A DNA stretch of 64,000 nucleotides from Mactromeris polynyma (lineage: Eukaryota > Mollusca > Bivalvia > Venerida > Mactridae), in assembly GCA_032209605.1 (NCBI GenBank), contig JASFXZ010000029.1, positions 857,001 to 921,000 on the forward strand, in the 5' to 3' direction. Below, in pieces: positions 12,276 to 23,451 of this stretch (positions within the stretch are counted from its first letter, which is position 1; every line of letters starts with the position of its first letter). A model generated the notes under the pieces. It made no database searches. It had not been told where the DNA came from and saw nothing but the letters and a program-made list of their open reading frames with translations. A program made the position numbers and the translations under genes.

Positions 12276-12615
12276 TATAAGTCCATGTCCATATTATCCC
12301 ATGTACATTTTCATTTTTTGCCGACTCAGCATATGTGTCATGATTGTAGTTCTCCCAAAATAACTAGATTGAATATTGAAACAAAATCTTAAGAGTAATA
12401 TGTTTAGGTTTTACCCATCGTAGCATTATTCTATCGCGATAATATGGTGGCATTCTTATACGAGTATTTATATTCAATAGGAATTTCATGTCAAGAAGGC
12501 CATACTTATAACTGCTGTGATCTGTGACATCGGAGAGTCGGGGTAATAAATGAATACTCATAATAATAGATCTATTAATTCATATTTTATACTGTATTGT
12601 TTTTTTTATTTTCAG

Positions 12616-14076
12616 ATGAATCCTCCAAAACGAAGAAAATGCACGGACATTCCTCTCACGATTGAGGGTAATCTCAAATACGTCAAAGGAGTCTCGAGGT
12701 ACACAACATGTGCAGACGTCATCAAAATGGTGATCAAGAAATCCGACAGCTGTAGAGACGAGAACCAGTCTGAAGCATTCGGAATCTACGAGTCTTCCCG
12801 AGGAATCGAGAGGCTTCTTCCAGCTAAATGTAGAATATTAAAAGTCATAAGGTCATGGGGTGCAGACGATGACTACAATCTTGTGTTTAGAAAAGTTAAC
12901 ACTACGTTTGCAGCACCAAAAATAACGGATGCAAAAAGAAGAAAATTAATCAACAGACATCGTGGAGCGCATGTTGGAACGTTATCAGATATGAACGAGC
13001 TGAAAAAGTGTCAAAATAAAAATGACTGCAACTTCATGACAGAAATTTATTTAACTGACGCTGAAAAACGTAAGGACATGGTCACTCCGCGCACGAAGGA
13101 GCATTTTTGTGAATCGGTGTCGTCTGAGAAGCTGAACAACCTATCTTATGCCAACAAACCGGATATTAGTCGAAATGTGACCGGCCAATCGGATAACTTC
13201 GGGCTCGTACTTTGTAAAAATGTAACATTCAAATATAACGTCAATGACGTCAAAATCGCTGTGAGAAAAACACTGAAAACGAAATTGTGTAAGCCAGACA
13301 ACCGTGCAGAAGCAGAAGTCGCCAACACTCGACGTCAGAAAACCAAGAAAGAAAACGTTGTGAATCTCAAACGTCACGAAAAACTAGCGAATCACGTGGT
13401 ATCCAAAGTTGCCCGTATGCACCAGAAAGATGGCAAGGAAGCGTTACTTCAAAAATATTTCGCTGATTATATAACTTTCCGCTCCCCCCCACGTAATTAT
13501 CTTGATTCCAGATTCCGCGAGCGCGGTGACGGTGCGGAGTCTAGTTTGGATTCTTCGATCAGATGTAAGGCGGGTGGATCGAACGTTCGTCCTGTCTCAT
13601 CAAGACTGGGAGAGGAAGAAAACGTAAATGATTCTCGTGACGTAAGCAGTGATTCCGGACAGGAAGATGACTCATTTGGTCTGGATACGGCTTTTATACT
13701 CAATCGGTCCAAAGACGGGTTTGAGTCGACCTTTGAGTATGAAGTTCCGAACGTCAGTCCGTGTGAGGATGTTGACAAAGGTGATTCGAATGTTGAAACA
13801 CGATCGCGTTTCCCTGACAACAGACTTGTAGACTACAGTTTCAGTGAAGAAGACTCTATAACAACAGACGGTGGGAATGACGCTAACACTTCCAGTGATT
13901 ATGTTCACGATATAAGCAGCGTATCTGATGTAGTAAAAAGTGCATTCAGTGTAAATAAAGACGAGGATGAAGATGATGAAATGGAAAGTTTTATGAGAAC
14001 GAAATTATTTGATGAATTCTCAGACGAAGGTCTTAGTTCTTTTGATAGCGACGATGAAAAAGAAATAATGGTTTAA
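12616..14076 (+). CDS. RASSF9/10: RASSF9/10-like Ras-association domain protein
   Basis: The coding region is one exon of 486 codons. The start is chosen at the ATG (12616-12618) immediately after a perfect acceptor (ttttttttattttcag), rather than the upstream in-frame ATG at 12550, which would lie in the intron. Residues ~8-95 form an N-terminal Ras-association domain of the RASSF7-10 class: a short leader, KYVKGVSRYTTCADVIKMVI, then GIYESSRGIERLLPAKCRIL and SWGADDDYNLVFRKV, matching the family's GxxRxTTCxDVI ... RGxERxLPPxxRILKxxxxWG pattern. The middle is basic and hydrophilic (residues ~250-320). The last ~120 residues are rich in Ser and Asp/Glu and end with SDEGLSSFDSDDE, the motif shared with the gene at 1-596 and with RASSF9/10. 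The protein is probably a scaffold that recruits Ras-family GTPases or trafficking partners; that role is known for the family and not shown here. The two genes look like a tandem duplicate pair. Confidence 0.88.
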   Translation: MNPPKRRKCTDIPLTIEGNLKYVKGVSRYTTCADVIKMVIKKSDSCRDENQSEAFGIYESSRGIERLLPAKCRILKVIRSWGADDDYNLVFRKVNTTFAAPKITDAKRRKLINRHRGAHVGTLSDMNELKKCQNKNDCNFMTEIYLTDAEKRKDMVTPRTKEHFCESVSSEKLNNLSYANKPDISRNVTGQSDNFGLVLCKNVTFKYNVNDVKIAVRKTLKTKLCKPDNRAEAEVANTRRQKTKKENVVNLKRHEKLANHVVSKVARMHQKDGKEALLQKYFADYITFRSPPRNYLDSRFRERGDGAESSLDSSIRCKAGGSNVRPVSSRLGEEENVNDSRDVSSDSGQEDDSFGLDTAFILNRSKDGFESTFEYEVPNVSPCEDVDKGDSNVETRSRFPDNRLVDYSFSEEDSITTDGGNDANTSSDYVHDISSVSDVVKSAFSVNKDEDEDDEMESFMRTKLFDEFSDEGLSSFDSDDEKEIMV

Positions 14077-14600
14077 TTTTGTCTATAAAAACGATATTTT
14101 TCATACAATTTACCTCTTAATGGTCTCATATGCTACAGCATTCAATCAAACTCTTTTTAAATTGTATTCCCAATAAAATGACAGGAATAAGGTTAAAACC
14201 TGTCTGAACATATCGAATGTGAGACGATTTTAAACCATCGGTTTATTACTGGGCAATAAAAAATTGATTGCCACATTTTTTTCATTTTTTGAAAATTTCG
14301 ATTGTTTGTTTAGGTTTACCTCAAGAATGTGTGTGTTCAACGTCTTACGCCACTTCAGTGTTCTGTTCATCATTTATCTTGCAGGCAAGTTGATACACTC
14401 GTATTTGCCATGTTTGACCATGTATTAGTCATGTGAAATAGTTTATGAAAAACTGATAATGTAACATTATAGTGCTATTGGAATAGCGTGTATTTTTAAT
14501 TTACCTTTATACTTGTATCAAAGTGACATCATGTATATGTCACAACAAATCTTATACACAATAAATGTGAATATGTCAAATCTGTTTTGATTTTATATAC
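14077..14600 (+). other. 3' UTR of RASSF9/10-like gene with several poly(A) signals
   Basis: A+T-rich noncoding DNA after the TAA stop. AATAAA hexamers lie at 14172-14177, near 14256 and at 14560-14565; the last is followed by a T/G-rich stretch (gtgaatatgtcaaatctgtt). Alternative 3' ends are possible. Which one is used is not determined by sequence alone. Confidence 0.45.
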
Positions 14601-14648
14601 AATGCTTTGGTACATAACAGAACTGGAAGTCCCAGGGCACTGTGAAAT

Positions 14649-15157
14649 ATACTCAGTATATTTAAAAACGCACACAACAGCTTTTCTCAAGTTTTGTGGA
14701 CTTACATAGGTATACTAGAAAGGAACTGTACATTTAATTATTTCATGGTCATGCAGCATATAACCGTCTCCCTTGGCCGAGTGGTTGAGGCATCCGCTTT
14801 GGGAGCGGGAGGTCGAAGGTTCGAATCCCGACAGGAGTCCGTTCTGATATGGCCGGTTGGTGAGCCGCCAGCTAGTTAAATAATGGTTACCGTGCACCTA
14901 CCTGCCTGGTGCCTGGCATTAAAGGATATGAATCGGGAAGTAAATGTGCTCAGAAAGTAGGTGTCTCATAAGTCAGACTTGGCTGGCCCTTTAAATAAAT
15001 AAACACTTTCACTTTTCACTTTCACTTTTATATGATATATTTCATTGTAAATATTGGGTATTTTCATATAAAATAAGTTTTTAAAATCCAATAAAACGAC
15101 AATTTATGAACATTTCGCAGGTCTGAAACTTTGCGTTTTTTAAATGCACTGAGTATA
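14649..15157. mobile_element. MITE, family ATACTCAGTA-TTTAAAAACGCA (copy 3), split by a SINE
   Basis: The left end atactcagtatatttaaaaacgcaca and the right end tttgcgttttttaaatgcactgagtat are inverted repeats of the family seen at 4243-4490 and 5248-5496. Right-hand internal words (gggtattttcatat, aaaataagttttt) also match. The central part is displaced by the SINE at 14769-15029, so the SINE inserted into an existing MITE. Confidence 0.75.
14769..15029 (+). mobile_element. tRNA-derived SINE (tRNA-Pro UGG-like head)
   Basis: The head has an A-box-like TGGCCGAGTGG, an anticodon arm tccgc-tttggga-gcggg with TGG in the anticodon position, and a good B-box GGTTCGAATCC. The acceptor and T stems do not pair properly, so this is not a functional tRNA gene. 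About 190 bp of unrelated body follows (…gttggtgagccgcc…cctggcattaaaggat…), then a tail taaataaataaaca with repeated ttcacttt units. Head, body and simple tail are the SINE architecture. It would be transcribed by RNA polymerase III from the internal boxes and mobilised by a LINE. Confidence 0.8.
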
Positions 15158-16829
15158 TGTACAGGAATCAGTTACTGGCGGAATAAAGACAGGATGTTGT
15201 TTTCACACTATGTTTTCTAGGCAGAATGAGGAGGTGATAGAAATACAGCTAACCCATGTAATGCCTTATTTGGATACCATATAAATCCATGGAAACTATA
15301 TCAGTTTAGTCGTTGCAGTGTATAAATAGGGGAGACTACTGCGACAATTTCGACACCATTTCTTACAAAGAAAAAAAAGAGTTATCCATCCGACATGTTC
15401 ACAATGTCAGTGCAGTCAACTTAAACCAAAAGCGTCTCTGTGAAACATAAAACAATTTTCGGTATTTTTTTCTTTGAAACACACTTCCTAGTTATGTGCA
15501 TGTTATAATATGGAAGTAACCAGTTACATCAAGAAAGTTGCACATTGTGTCAGGTATTATTACAGACAGGTTCAACTGTTGTTTTATCATGAGATGAATA
15601 AACACGGTTCGAGTTCCAAATTTCGTAAAAATATTTTATGACATAAGTACATGTACATAATTACGCGAACCATTTAAGGACAACATTTCAAATATTTTAG
15701 CTGATTGATTTTACAATTCACTGCAATGTATTGGTTGACACACTGGGATATAAATGTCAATATTTACCGGAAAACAACACTAAAATTTCCCTGCCTGAGG
15801 GTCTAACTTGTCACTGAATACAATAATAATTTAAAACGGACATTACTATTTAAATCTTTGATTTTACGTGTTTCACCTGTCTACAACTGCTATGATGAAT
15901 CATTGTTAGATACAAAATGCTCGTACTAGAAAATACAGACTGTGTCATTTCATTTATATTATGAAATCGTCCATATACTAAGTCCAACCATACTGTAAAT
16001 ATTCAAATATTTGAACCGATTTCAAATTTAATCTACGTGCACACATTCTTAACCAATCACTTTCAACATTTACATACAGTGTATGTGAAATATGGCATTC
16101 TAACAAATTATAGTTTCTGTTACACTTGAAGTAGAGTTCGGTGTAACTGATACATATTATAATTCTCATAGAACCGTCAAACCTTCAGTGTGACAACCAC
16201 ATTTTAAGACCAAGATTCACACTTTCATGCTCAGCCGTACTAATGTCACGTGTTTTTGAATAAAACACAAAAAAACAATCTATTATCGGTATATCTTACT
16301 GAACTACTTCAGCTCAAATATTACAGTTATCGGTTGAAATGGACAAAGATCTAAGTTGTGTAGTTGTAATGTTTGATTCTAAGTGACCGAGTTTGTACCC
16401 AGTTACTGCAAACTAAAAAATAAATGACCACCATTGATATTACTAAAGCGTCATTTGCGTCACTAGCTCTTAAAATAATGCACGCGGGTTTTCATTATAA
16501 ACAGTGAATATTCAACACACATCATCTCTGTCTTCAAGCCTCCCTGATATAAAGGAAAAACCGTCCTTAACATTTAAATCTGACACACCACGATACTTTG
16601 ATATTATCGTACATTTTATTCAATCAAATGTGAATATAAATGACGGACAACGGGCGACAACTCTGTTTGTCAGACAACAAAAGGGTGACACGTTTGTCCT
16701 CTGTAAGACATCCCTTCTTACTCTCTAATGGGCGAATAAAGTCATGCAGGTGTCCGTTCGGTGGCGCTGTTGTCTTTCTTTGGTTACTTCCGTGTTTAAT
16801 GATCGGTAACATCTACGATAATGTTTTAA
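15158..16829. other. Intergenic DNA, nothing recognised
   Basis: A+T-rich DNA without a convincing gene. Overlapping small open frames on both strands at 16504-16849 have no recognised motif. Confidence 0.35.
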
Positions 16830-17779
16830 GGTATTCCACCCATAACTGAAATCCTTCATTTCCATTGTATATGTATGGCTCAGTAAGCAAAATATAAAAC
16901 TTTTTATAAAAAATAATATCAAAATATTATCATTTATAATGTTTTTGAATTATAACATCCTATTCAAAATTGCTTCAAAAAGTTTTTTTAAAAACAAAGA
17001 ATTGAAATAATTTTAAAAACCTGAAATTTTTCATAATGGGAGGTAATAAAGGGATATTATAGTGAAAATATAGTGAAAATGTTTAAAAGGTTATTAAAAG
17101 ACCAAAACATACCATGATGTTGTTGCACATTCAATTTTATTATGTTTTACAACACTAAGTCAAATTTCCAGAATTTTTTTTTATTATTTTGTGAAAAAGC
17201 AAACAAAACCACTTAAAAGTGTTACCTTTTCTCAGAGAAATGTGCACGTCATTCTGTTCAAAATGAAATTGCGCTGTAACCGGACGGTAAAAGTCTCTGA
17301 AAGTTTGATAAATTCTGTGTTAGATAATGTTAATAATTTTTATTACAGACAATTTGATGCCCCATTGATACATTAATTTAGTTTAGGTCATCTGCTATTA
17401 ACAATATTCTAAGTTTGAAAGGAAATTTGCCCATTTCTTATAATGCTATATGCATAAATGTAAGAAAACTAACATTTTCTTTGAATTTCTTGTAGCTGTT
17501 TCTTATATTACTTTAATCTACATATCTGATTAGTACAAAGATGCTTTCCTAAACAAGAAATATTACAAAATGAGAAGTGTAATGTTAATTTTCCATTTAC
17601 TGGTCATTTTTGTACGGCTAACGTTTTCAGGAAGGAAGTTTCCGAAGAAAAAATGTCATAACTTTTTTTAAAACGGTAAAAAATCATGAAATTTAAAAAA
17701 AAATCCGCATTATAGTACAGATTGAATCGATACAAGTTTCATTTGCCTTTGGAGAAATGTCCATTATGGGTGGAATACC
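16830..17779. mobile_element. ~950-bp nonautonomous DNA transposon with TTAA target duplication
   Basis: The left TIR GGTATTCCACCCATAA (16830-16845) is preceded by TTAA at 16826-16829. The inverse TTATGGGTGGAATACC ends at 17779 and is followed by TTAA at 17780-17783. TTAA duplication is characteristic of piggyBac and Kolobok elements; the first bases (GG rather than CCC) do not fit classic piggyBac well. The interior is very A+T-rich with no transposase; the 61-codon open frame at 17191-17376 is unrecognised. Confidence 0.8.
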
Positions 17780-18360
17780 TTAAATATTAAATCAATACGA
17801 TTAAATGGCATTCAAATTAAGTTCTTTATCGCTAGGTCAGACAAGGCATGGTTAACATTTCACTAGCAAGACAAAATCGGTGTAAAAGAGAAATTAGCAT
17901 ATCTGCGTATCGAAGAAGAAACACAGGCTGGTTTCGCTTTCATCCCTCGCTAGGATCTAATACATGTAATAGATACACGTGCCTCTCCAAATATAAGCAA
18001 ATAGAAAACGTATACAAGGAAGTCATGTCATTCATGTAGACAGTTTTTCTAACGACTATATAACAATGCAAATACTCTGGAATAAACGTCAAGTCAAGGG
18101 CACACTAAGTGGTTTCGTAACATTATGACAAATATGCCTCAATACACTTCTTAGCTCACAATTAAATGCACTTTAAATGAAGTGGACGCATATCAGAAAA
18201 ATAGGCGTTCTTCGAACATGTACGTGTTACAACTTTGTTCTTTGTTCGTTTCCTGATATGTATGATACACAATACAAGTACATGTACTTATTTCTGAGAT
18301 ATATACAAAGACGCAAAAAAATAGCAACTATAGTATATTATCATGCTTTAATATGCGTTG

Positions 18361-19915
18361 ACCCCTATCTCATACCCTCCTCCGTCCATTTCCATCCCTC
18401 ATTTAACCTCCCAATTCATGCATGCCGTCCTCCGTCCCTTTATATCCCTACTTTAACCTCCTCATTCCTGCATGTCCTCCCCCGTCCCTTCATATCCCTC
18501 CTTTAACCTCCCCATTCCTGCATGTCCTCCCCCGTCCCTTCCTATCCCTCCTTAAATTCCCCATTCCTGCATGTCCTCCCCCGTCCCTTCATATCCCTCA
18601 TTTAACCTCCACATTCCTTCATGTCCTCCCCCGTCCCTTCCTAACCCTCCTTTAACCTCCCCATTCCTTCATGTCCTCCCCCGTTCCTTACTATCCCTCC
18701 TTTAACCTCCCCATTCCTGCATGTCCTCCCCCGTCCCTTCATATCCCTCCTTAAACTCCCCATTCCTGCATGTCCTCCCCCGTCCCTTCCTATCCCTCCT
18801 TAAACTCCCCATTCCTTCATGTCCTCCCCCGTCCCTTCCTATCCCTCCTTAAACTCCCCATTCCTTCATGTCCTCCTCCGTCCATTCATATCCTTCCTTT
18901 AACCTCCCCATTCCTTCATGTCCTCCCCGTCCATTTCTATCCCTCCTTTAACCTCCCCATTCCTTCATGCCCTCCTCCGTGACTTCCTATCCTCATTTAA
19001 TCTCTGAATTCCTTCATGCCCTCCCCGTCCCTTCCTATCACTCCTTTAATTTCCCAATTCCTTCATGCCCTCCTCCGTCCTTTTCTATCCCTTCGTTAAC
19101 CTCTCAATTCCTTCATGCCCTCCTCCGTCCATTCCTATCCCTCTTTTAACCTCCCAATTACTGCATGCCCTCCTCCGTCCATTCCTATCCCTCCTTTAAC
19201 CTCCCCATTCCTTCATGCCCTCCTCCGTCCATTCCTATCCCTCTTTTAACCTCCCAATTACTGCATGCCCTCCTCCGTCCATTCCTATCCCTCCTTTAAC
19301 CTCCCCATTCCTTCATGCCCTACCCCGTCCCTTCCTATCCTTCCTTTAACCTCCCATTCCTTCATGCCCTCCTCCGTCCCTTCCTATCCTTCCTTTAACC
19401 TCTCATTCCTTCATGCCCTACCCCGTCCCTCCCTATCCTTCCTTTAACCTCCCCATTCCTTCATGCCCTCCTCCGTCCCTTCCTATCCGCCTTTGACCTC
19501 CCCATTCCTTTATGTCCTCCCCCGTCCATTCCTACCCCTCCTTTAACCTCCCCTTTCCTGCATGCCCTCCTCCGTCCATTCCTATCCTTCCTTTAACCTC
19601 CCATTTCCTGCATGCCCTCCTCCGTCCATACCTATCCTTCCTTTAACCTCCCATTTCCTGCATGCCCTCCTCCGTCCATACCTATCCTTCCTTTAACCTC
19701 CCCTTTCCTGCATGCCCTCCTCCATCCATTCCTATCCTTCCTTTAACCTCCCATTTCCTGCATGCCCTCCTCCGTCCATTCCTATCCTTCCTTTAACCTC
19801 CCATTTCCTGCATGCCCTCCTCCGTCCATTCCTATCCTTCCTTTAACCTCCCATTTCCTGCATGTCTTCCTACGTCCTTATCCATCCCTCTAATAACCTC
19901 TCATTTCCTTCATCC
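18361..19915. repeat. Polypyrimidine minisatellite, 50-51-bp unit, ~31 copies
   Basis: The unit reads like catgccctcctccgtccatt cctatccttcctttaacctc ccatttcctg. It is almost pure C/T on the + strand. In the 3' part (about 19550-19860) units are nearly identical and exactly 50 bp; in the 5' part a different variant (tgtcctcccccgtccctt, ccttaaactccc) predominates with 50-52-bp spacing. Open frames that run through the array are periodic translations and not genes. Confidence 0.95.
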
Positions 19916-21351
19916 CCCTATCCCCCTATGTCACTTTCCACCCCTCTTCAAACATTTGCTCTAGCACATAGTTGTGTTAATTTAGAATACTGACCATATC
20001 TAACAAAATATTATCATGGGTAAAACGTTTTCAATGTATTCGAGAAAAACATAGATTAATCTGGGTTACTCTGTAAATTTGTTAAGTCTGGTAACATGTA
20101 CATAGTGATGATTGGTATATCTTGTTTTTGATTAGAGGAGGTACTTGTATATATGAGGCGAATCGGATGGCTAACCTATAAAAACAGCTACGCCATTGAT
20201 GTTAGGAGAGAGGTCGCAACGACAAGAGCGAGTCTCTGAACTTCCTTATTGCTGTAAACCTTTAGCAATCTGTAACTTTTACTGAATCAGAAACTCTCTC
20301 GTGTAGCTACATAAATCTTTGATGACAAATCAGTACAGAATTTCAGCAATTACTATTGTCCGTGAATACATTGTGGGAAAGGTCGTATGTTTCACATTTT
20401 TGGGTAATGATTTGCTACAACCTGATATGGATAAGTCAGTTCTTCTGGCGATAAAATTAATTAACTGACCACCAAATCTGTTGTAGAGAGTTTGATTATA
20501 TCAATCAACATTAATGAATAATCAGTCACGTTCCTGCGATCGGACACCTTAAAACGGACACAACACTTTAACAGACACACACAGAAACACTGATAATCAC
20601 AACGTTATTTGTGTTATACTGATACGGGGAATATTGTGTAAGCTTTTTCATTTGGACGGACTTTAGCGCTAACATGGAGTAGACTAGTAGGGGAATAGAA
20701 CTTCTGCCACGAACGGCATTTAAGGTGAATACAAAATTGTTGTGAACGTATGTACACTGACTCGAATGCTTTTCTAGTCGTTCCATTCTTCTGTTGTCAT
20801 ATCTTTCCAACTATTACAGCGCGTATCTCAATATCTTGAAATCCAAATTTGGCAAATACATTTTTTGTAATTTAACAAAAACGTCTGCTTATAATTTTTT
20901 TAATCCAAACGATAAACAGTACAAACGTAGGTCGACCAATTAGACAATTGTTTCAGTGTACAGAACTGTATTTACACAATGTTCTACATACTGGTTTAAT
21001 AAAAAGTCAGGTAGCTATAGACTGGTATTAAGAATAAACGATAAAATATCAGCTTATCTGTTAGTTTCTGTGAAGTTTTGTCTCAGCGTGAACATTTTTA
21101 TTTATCCTAAATGTTGTGTTTAATTCATCTTTATTCTAATCATCAAGTTGCCCTTGAAAGTTCCCTGGGGTATCCATGTCTGACAAGGAACCGTTGAAGA
21201 CCTCTGATAATATGTTTCCGAGGTGTATCGTGCATTGTCATTCAAATGTAACCTTTGGAATTTTAATATACATGTACAAATGTATAGACGTTGTTTGAGG
21301 GTGTTTTTTTTTTCAAAATTCATGGACTGAATTGTTTTACAATTTTACATA
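19916..21351. other. Intergenic DNA, nothing recognised
   Basis: Unique-looking DNA between the minisatellite and the expanded MITE. No supported gene. Confidence 0.35.
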
Positions 21352-21715
21352 CAGTAAAACCTTACTAAAGACCACCTCACTAATAAGACCATCTCACTAA
21401 TAAGACCATCTCACTAATAAGACCTTCTCACTAATAATACCACCGCAATAATAAGACCATCTCAATAATAAGACCATCTCAATAATAAGACCATCTCAAT
21501 AATAAGACCATCTCACTAATAAGACCTTCTCACTAATAATACCACCGCAATAATAAGACCATCTCAATAATAAGACCATCTCAAAATTAAGAATACGAGT
21601 GTCAAGTCCATTTTCACTGTTTTGCTCTTGAATCAACCTCGATATGAAAGATCACCTCAATATAAAGACCAATTTTCAAGAGTCCCAAGGTGGTCTTATT
21701 ATTGAGGGTTTACTG
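21352..21715. mobile_element. Pogo/Tc1-like MITE, CAGTAAAACC family, internally expanded (copy 2)
   Basis: TA-flanked, begins CAGTAAAACCTTACTAAAGA and ends GAGGGTTTACTG. It is twice the length of its relatives because the short unit (ctcactaataagaccat, ~17 bp, with variants ctcaataataagaccat and ccgcaataataagaccat) is tandemly amplified from about 21375 to 21585; a larger block is itself repeated within that stretch. Confidence 0.85.
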
Positions 21716-21929
21716 TATTTGTGTTTCCATTTGAATCGCAATGAGATAATAGTTCAGATACCAACCAATATTTACAGGAGTTTCTTGATTATATTAGTGG
21801 ATATCTCCAATCTTATCACTGTTACATGTTTGTGATAAAAATGTTTTAGAAGTGGTGCTTCATATTGGTCAAAAATTGATTTTAGAAAAAGTTGGCAACC
21901 GCATCCTGTTCATACAATATATTATATTA

Positions 21930-22100
21930 TTATATACCAGATTTATATAGCGCCCGTTTCATGCGAAACACGTTCACATGCGCTTTACATAGACCCCATT
22001 TGTTGCAGCCACAAGGGCGCAGGTGCATCCTCTATCAGTGCAGATACAGCGTGGTCTGACCAGAGGGACAGACTGAGAGAAAGCCCCCAGAAGTATAGAC
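21930..22100 (+). repeat. Probable dispersed repeat with 'tatatagcgcc' core
   Basis: The stretch ttatatagcgcccgtttcat, acacgttcacatgcgcttta and the following GC-richer part contrast with the surroundings. They resemble a short dispersed repeat I associate with marine invertebrate genomes. Only one copy is in this window, so boundaries are uncertain. Confidence 0.35.
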
Positions 22101-23130
22101 TGAATCTAGTGTGATTTTTTTTATTCTATAATACATTTCTGGCTAATTTACTAAAACCAGTCATGGACAATTACAATATAATTGAACTTGAGCATCTCTG
22201 AGATACATCACGTGGGTTTGTATATATTTCCGTCAGCTGTTTTTCTAGGAAAAACATAAATTTATGTGATCTGCCTGATCTGTTTGGTGAGAAGAAATGT
22301 ATCAGGAGTTAATTCGATAAACTAGTTTCGTTTTCTACTGGTATGCTGTAAATAGTTTGGAACCAGCAACATTGCATTCTATAGATAATTATACGAGGAA
22401 ATCCTGCCTATCTCGATAAAGGGAATAAATACGTGAAATAATAATATTAATTCAACCAATGCATTCTGGATGGTATTCATACATTCTGTTGTATTTATTT
22501 TTGAAACATAACTAAGTGGATTCTTTCTTCGGATTACGTGAATGTGATTCACAAGGACAAGCAAGTATATTTTATATGTTTGTACATATCATTTACATGA
22601 CACTATTAAGTTTGATTAAATCTAGAGAAATATTGAACACAGATATGGCACAATTTTAGATGGGTTTGTATTATAACATAACACTTACAAGATTGTATTT
22701 TTACATCCCACCAAACATTCAACCAGGCTGCTGTGCAGTGTATACAGCACATCAAGACGCTGTAGTTAATACGTCAGACAATTCTAGACTATACAGCGAA
22801 TCGGTTATCTTGCACAGAAATTTAGAAATATTTTCGAACATGTATAAAGTTTATGAACCTATCTATATGAGTATCTGGTACAGAAAATGAATTGATATCT
22901 AAATTACACCAATTAAATAAACTCACCGAGTCAAGTAATACCGACAAACCTGTACTAGTTACACAACTTGGAAATACATGAATGTTGATCATGTCAGTAT
23001 CTTTCTGCGGGTAAGATTGCTACAATGCATTGGCAACCCCATGGTGCCTTTATATCTAACCAACCCTACTGTACTACTCCTAACCCGTCTGTCAGAATTC
23101 TGTTTCAGAAATACTTCATTTTAAATCACA
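22101..23130. other. Intergenic DNA, nothing recognised
   Basis: A+T-rich DNA; small open frames at 22379-22564 (minus) and 22660-22890 (plus) show no recognised motif. Confidence 0.35.
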
Positions 23131-23131
23131 T

Positions 23132-23451
23132 GAGGAAGTTAGATCAGCAACTATAGTGACAATGGTAACTATGGTTGGATGATAAAACTCAGTCTAGTTC
23201 ATCTATGGCCTAGTTACTCTGGTCACTCTTCAAACTTGGAGGTTTGAATACTATATAGAGGCGTTCCGAACATTAACTATGGTTCAACCACCGATTTAGT
23301 ACGGTTGAACTATAGTCCATATTCGGAACACCTCTATAGAGTTTTCAACCTTCCAAATTCCAAGAGTGACCAGAGTAACTAGACCATAGATGAACTAGAT
23401 TGAGTTTTATCATCCAACCATAGTCACTATAGTTGCTGATCGAACTACCTC
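23132..23451. repeat. Large imperfect palindrome (~150-bp arms), foldback/MITE-like
   Basis: The left arm (gaggaagttagatcagcaac, tatggttggatgataaaact, agttactctggtcactctt, tatatagaggcgttccgaac) is matched in inverted orientation by the right arm (gttcggaacacctctatag equivalents, aagagtgaccagagtaact, agttttatcatccaaccata, gttgctgatcgaactacctc). The arms meet around 23290-23300. Mismatches are scattered and the left arm carries a short extra tract. No coding capacity. Confidence 0.85.

Noticed and set aside
12550..12615. Upstream in-frame ATG as start of the RASSF-like protein
   Set aside because: The interval contains a polypyrimidine tract and a perfect cag acceptor immediately before the next ATG, so it is intron.
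13141..13908. Open frames on the minus strand and in other frames over the RASSF-like exon
   Set aside because: Shadows of the 486-codon gene; no domain similarity.
14769..14842. A tRNA-Pro (UGG) gene
   Set aside because: The anticodon arm and B-box are good but acceptor and T stems do not pair, and a SINE body and tail follow directly.
18177..19447. Proline/serine-rich repeat proteins in the 18-19 kb region
   Set aside because: Translations of the 50-bp minisatellite in several frames; no start context, splice sites or domain.
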